From the NCBI GenBank assembly GCA_019636475.1, contig JAHBXN010000003.1, forward strand, positions 248,001-312,000: a stretch of 64,000 nucleotides of DNA, read 5' to 3'. The notes beneath the pieces were generated by a model. It did not search any database. It was given only the letters and a program-made list of their open reading frames with translations, and had not been told where the DNA came from. Shown here in pieces: positions 60,989 through 64,000 of this stretch. The DNA is from Phycisphaerae bacterium. Lineage in GTDB: Bacteria > Planctomycetota > Phycisphaerae > UBA1845 > UTPLA1. Numbering within the stretch: the stretch's first letter is position 1; each line of letters starts with the position of its first letter. Position numbers and translations under genes: made by a program.

Positions 60989-62050
60989 TCAGCCCTGGAT
61001 TGCCTCCTTGAGGCGGGCGTCCGCAAGAAGACCGCCCTCGTGCGGCTGAAAGGTCTCCAGCAGGTCCGTGACAAAACGATCCGTCGTGTACCCTTCCGCC
61101 TGAGCCGCAAAGTTCATCACGACGCGGTGCCGCAGCACCGGCGCGGCCAGCGCCCGGATATCCTCCATCGCCACATGATTCTGTCCGCGAAGCGCCGCCC
61201 GCGCCTTCGCGCCGACAATCAGAAACTGCACGGCTCGCGGCCCCGCGCCCCATGCAACACGTTCCTTCACCCCGCGCACGGCGAGCGCCTCGCCGGGCCG
61301 TGTCGCACGAACAAGATCCAGGGCATACTTGATCACGGCCGGCGCGGCGGGAATGCGCCGGACCACGGATTGAAGAGCCTGAATCTCCGCGCCGCTGATG
61401 ATCGACTGCACGTCGGTGGTGTATTCACCCGATGTCTTCGTGGCGATCTCCAGTTCCTCCTCGTAGCTCGGATAGCCGATTTGCACCTTGAACATGAATC
61501 GATCCTGCTGCGCTTCCGGCAGCGGATAAGTGCCCTCCTGCTCAATCGGATTCTGTGTCGCCAGGACGTAGAACGGTGGTTTAAGCTCATGTCGCACGCC
61601 GCCCACGGTCACCTGTCTTTCCTGCATGCACTCGAGCATTGCGGCCTGAGTCTTCGGCGGCGTCCGATTGATTTCATCGGCCAGCACTACATTCGCGAAC
61701 ACCGGGCCCGGCAGAAATCGGAATACCCGACTACCGGTCGACTTGTCCTCAGTGATCACCTCCGTGCCCGTGATATCGCTCGGCATCAGGTCCGGCGTGA
61801 ACTGGATTCGGTTGAACGAAAGCGAAAGGCAGCGCGCAAGACTGGATATCATCAGTGTCTTCGCCAATCCGGGAACGCCTTCAAGAATGCAGTGACCTCC
61901 GGCAAACAGCGCGACCAGCAGTTGCTCGACCACGTCATCCTGGCCGACGATCACCTTTCGCAGTTCCTCGCGAAGGCGTTTGTATGAATCCCGTAGCTTC
62001 TCGACCGCGGCGACGTCGTTGCTCCAGTCCGTTGAATTCGGTTCAGCCAT
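60989..62050 (-). CDS. MoxR-family AAA+ ATPase
   Basis: A 353-residue MoxR-type ATPase. Walker A is LEGVPGLAKTL (Gly58-Thr65), Walker B VVLADEINRTPPKTQAAMLE, and QIQFTPDLMPSDITG-type and NPIEQEGTYPLPEAQQDRF segments are typical of the group. These AAA+ proteins act as chaperones that activate or mature partner complexes, commonly with vWA proteins such as those encoded next to it. ATG 62050 is preceded by AAGGA; an upstream in-frame ATG at 62128 adds an unconserved leader. Confidence 0.94.
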   Translation of the reverse strand: MAEPNSTDWSNDVAAVEKLRDSYKRLREELRKVIVGQDDVVEQLLVALFAGGHCILEGVPGLAKTLMISSLARCLSLSFNRIQFTPDLMPSDITGTEVITEDKSTGSRVFRFLPGPVFANVVLADEINRTPPKTQAAMLECMQERQVTVGGVRHELKPPFYVLATQNPIEQEGTYPLPEAQQDRFMFKVQIGYPSYEEELEIATKTSGEYTTDVQSIISGAEIQALQSVVRRIPAAPAVIKYALDLVRATRPGEALAVRGVKERVAWGAGPRAVQFLIVGAKARAALRGQNHVAMEDIRALAAPVLRHRVVMNFAAQAEGYTTDRFVTDLLETFQPHEGGLLADARLKEAIQG

Positions 62051-62198
62051 GCCAGTCCTTCTTTCTATGGATGTATTCCATCGCTGCCGCATCCGCGCGC
62101 CGCCAATGAAAAATCTCTGAACAGCCATTTCGCATTGAAGCGTATGTCAGGAGGATCGCTGGACGCACGGTATTAACAGCAAGCCGATCTGCGGTGTT

Positions 62199-63275
62199 TC
62201 ACCGCTGCATAATAGGTAGATTGTTGTAGGGGAGTTGCAGGATAATCAGTGCAATGGCCGTTCCATACACGGTCCCGACGGAATCACCATTCCACGATCC
62301 GTCGTCATCCTGGGTGGAAAGCAGAAAGTCCCTCATCTTCGGATAGTATTTGCTCCATTCCTTGTCTCCCGCAAGGTACATCACCTGCGACAGATAAAGG
62401 TGTGCATAAAAAAAGTGTCCCCACACGCCCTGTTGAGACTGGCCATAGCCGATCTCGCGTTTGCAGTAGCGAAGCGCCTTCAATGCCTTCGGATCGTCAT
62501 AAAGCCCCGCATTGAACCAGCATGCGACCGCGGCGGCCGTGATCGGCGGACGCGAACCCACCATCCCGACGCGATACGCGATCCCGCCGTCCGGCTGGAT
62601 GGACTTTTCGAGGTATTTCATCGCATTATTAATGACTTTCTTCGGCACTGCGACGCCCGCGTTTCGAGCGGCGCGAAGCGCCTGAACCTGCGTGACCGTC
62701 ACACTGCCTTCGTCACCGCCCATGTCGGGTGTGTACAGCCAGCCGCCAAGCCTGCTTTGCGACCGGTCCGTCAGTTCCACGCCTTTCTGCAGGACACGGC
62801 GAATCCGCTCCATCCGCTCCGGATCCTCTTCGGTTCCCATTACTTCGGAAAGAAACAACATCCCAAATCCATGCCCGTACATCGATCGTGTTTCTTCATC
62901 ATTGCCGGGACGACAGATCAGACCGTCGCGCTGAGCCGAATCGAGTACATAGGTGACGGCCTTTCTCAGATTCTTCGCATATTGGCCTTCGGTCGGAGTG
63001 CTTCCCGAAGCAAGAGTCGCCATGCCGGCAAGCGACGTCATCGTGACAGGATACGTACCCATCGTGCCGGAGTCTCGATATGATCCGTCGGAGCTTTGTC
63101 GCGAGGCAAGGTACTTCAGAGCCTTCTCGATCGCCTCTTCGGTCTTTTCCGTCACCATCGGGGGGCGTTGGGGCGGCATTTGAGCAATCGCCGTGACGCG
63201 CGTTCCCGTCAAAGCGACCAGCATCGCCGCCAGCCTCACGATGAAGATCCGCGTTCGCTTATGCCTCTCAGTCAT
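62199..63275 (-). CDS. Exported protein of the prenyltransferase/squalene-cyclase fold
   Basis: A 358-residue exported protein. A signal peptide (IFIVRLAAMLVALTG) is followed by repeats of the alpha/alpha-barrel cyclase type, for example ALKYLASRQSSDGSYRDSG, FLLSTQDDDGSWNGDS and AMKYLEKSIQPDGGIAYRV, each holding the QxxDGSW-like QW motif. The DxDD catalytic motif of squalene-hopene cyclases is not seen, so cyclase activity is doubtful. It overlaps the preceding propeller gene by four bases (ATGA). Similar proteins are abundant in planctomycetes; the function is unknown. Confidence 0.83.
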   Translation of the reverse strand: MTERHKRTRIFIVRLAAMLVALTGTRVTAIAQMPPQRPPMVTEKTEEAIEKALKYLASRQSSDGSYRDSGTMGTYPVTMTSLAGMATLASGSTPTEGQYAKNLRKAVTYVLDSAQRDGLICRPGNDEETRSMYGHGFGMLFLSEVMGTEEDPERMERIRRVLQKGVELTDRSQSRLGGWLYTPDMGGDEGSVTVTQVQALRAARNAGVAVPKKVINNAMKYLEKSIQPDGGIAYRVGMVGSRPPITAAAVACWFNAGLYDDPKALKALRYCKREIGYGQSQQGVWGHFFYAHLYLSQVMYLAGDKEWSKYYPKMRDFLLSTQDDDGSWNGDSVGTVYGTAIALIILQLPYNNLPIMQR

Positions 63276-64000
63276 TGATCTGCCCCATTCCGGGTTTCGT
63301 CCTTCGCCTTCGGAGCCATCATGCCGGCATCGCTCAGCACGAAAAATCCTTCCGGCGCGACACACACAATTCGATCATTCAACACAATGACATCAATCAA
63401 ACGGCGAGAGGCATTCAACGGCGACGTGGCCGCCAGACGCTCGTCACCCAACTGGCCCTCCGCAAATTCGTACGGCCTGATTGACAACAGTCGCCCTGTT
63501 GATTTATCGATGAGCTCCAGTTTGGGAGGCAGCATCGGATCGAACTCCGGCACGAACCGCTGAATCCGACGACCACCGAGGTCCGGCGGCATCGCATTTC
63601 GGACAGCGGCGACGAAATGTGGCGATGCCCGCAACATCTGACGGCTGATCGTCGCAAGCGGCCCCAGGTCACGCCGCCAGGGCAATTCGGCCGGATCGAG
63701 CGGAAACGACTCGAGCACAAATTCCGGTGGGCTCTCATCCTTTCGGGTGAACAATACCAACCGGCCGCCACCCGAACCCTGAGTCGAAGCGTCAAGCACC
63801 GCGTCGATCGGCGGCATGGACAATCCGGCTGTCGACCAGCGACGGGCAATTTCGCCCGTTTCAACCCGCACGAGCGCGAAACCGGCCGTCCCATGCGAAA
63901 CGCCCGCCCACTCGTGACCAAGTTCGAATACACCATTGATCATGTCGCCGAATTCGCGATCCGGCCAAACGCTCTTGCCGGTCTTTGAATCGACACCGAT
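63272..64000 (-). CDS. PQQ-like beta-propeller protein, C-terminal part
   Basis: A frame open to the right edge of the window, so the N-terminus is missing; it continues 19 codons beyond the first internal ATG at 63943. The first visible residues GVDSKTGKSVWPDREFG are a typical propeller repeat (DxxTGxxxW). Later parts (LELIDKSTGRLLSIRPYEF, RLIDVIVLNDRIVCVAPEGFFVL) show the same kind of blade pattern. It ends four bases inside the cyclase-fold gene and is the first gene seen of the long minus-strand locus. Enzymatic activity is not implied. Confidence 0.8.
   Translation of the reverse strand: MGVDSKTGKSVWPDREFGDMINGVFELGHEWAGVSHGTAGFALVRVETGEIARRWSTAGLSMPPIDAVLDASTQGSGGGRLVLFTRKDESPPEFVLESFPLDPAELPWRRDLGPLATISRQMLRASPHFVAAVRNAMPPDLGGRRIQRFVPEFDPMLPPKLELIDKSTGRLLSIRPYEFAEGQLGDERLAATSPLNASRRLIDVIVLNDRIVCVAPEGFFVLSDAGMMAPKAKDETRNGADQ

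Noticed and set aside
60776-61987. Plus-strand frame of 403 codons opposite the MoxR ATPase
   Set aside because: The minus frame carries Walker A and B and the MoxR-specific segments; the plus frame is a basic shadow product.
1-64000. rRNA, tRNA, insertion sequences, attachment sites
   Set aside because: No cloverleaf, rRNA-like core, transposase or inverted-repeat borders were recognised; a dedicated tRNA scan was not possible.

Overview
The window is a gene-dense stretch of a bacterial chromosome, moderately high in GC. I infer a member of the Planctomycetota, most likely class Phycisphaerae. The hints are a PEP-CTERM protein, a secreted Cys-rich protein with a dockerin-like tail, a DUF3179 protein, separate CoaC and CoaB genes, a DUF1559-like segment on an anti-sigma-type protein, and large MoxR/DUF58/BatA/DUF4175-type membrane gene clusters. 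No rRNA, tRNA, CRISPR array or insertion sequence was recognised. The class assignment is inference.

Layout. 1-2.7 kb: the start of rsmA (cut by the window edge) diverges from a small operon (HTH-like protein, small lipoprotein-like protein, STAS protein, lipoprotein esterase). 2.7-6.2 kb: universal stress protein, then lipA-tmk-holB. 6.2-7.2 kb: a DUF3179 protein whose frame is interrupted only by one in-frame UGA, exactly at the first Cys of the family's CxxC, with a SECIS-like hairpin downstream; this is the strongest novelty candidate. 7.3-10.7 kb: a 1151-residue secreted protein made of three repeated modules, Cys-rich repeats, a dockerin-like region and a Cys-rich C-terminal repeat. 11.5-16.5 kb: amidohydrolase, unknown lipoprotein-like protein, HIT protein, dGTPase-like HD protein and a UvrC without its C-terminal HhH region. 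16.6-21.2 kb (minus): threonine degradation pair (TDH-type epimerase and kbl), a divergent PRPP synthetase and an unknown secreted protein. 22-30 kb: M49-like metallopeptidase, PQQ propeller protein, then the housekeeping run tpiA-secG-yicC-gmk-rpoZ-coaC-coaB.

30-44 kb: PEP-CTERM protein, TPR protein, macro-domain protein, an ECF sigma factor with a membrane partner, a sigma-54 activator, an ABC-2 type exporter set, and several small or lone-domain genes (LigD phosphoesterase-like, TPR lipoprotein, AMMECR1).

44-64 kb: about 20 kb of genes all on the minus strand, read from the right edge as PQQ propeller (partial), cyclase-fold secreted protein, MoxR ATPase, DUF58, BatA-type vWA protein, second vWA membrane protein, DUF4175-like protein, coiled-coil protein, secreted helical protein, NPCBM protein, and three overlapping HtrA-like genes. 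Only the first HtrA keeps the Ser-His-Asp triad; the two downstream paralogs have lost all three residues. Together this looks like an envelope-maintenance or protein-quality-control locus built on a MoxR chaperone and vWA proteins, but its function is inferred from family membership alone.
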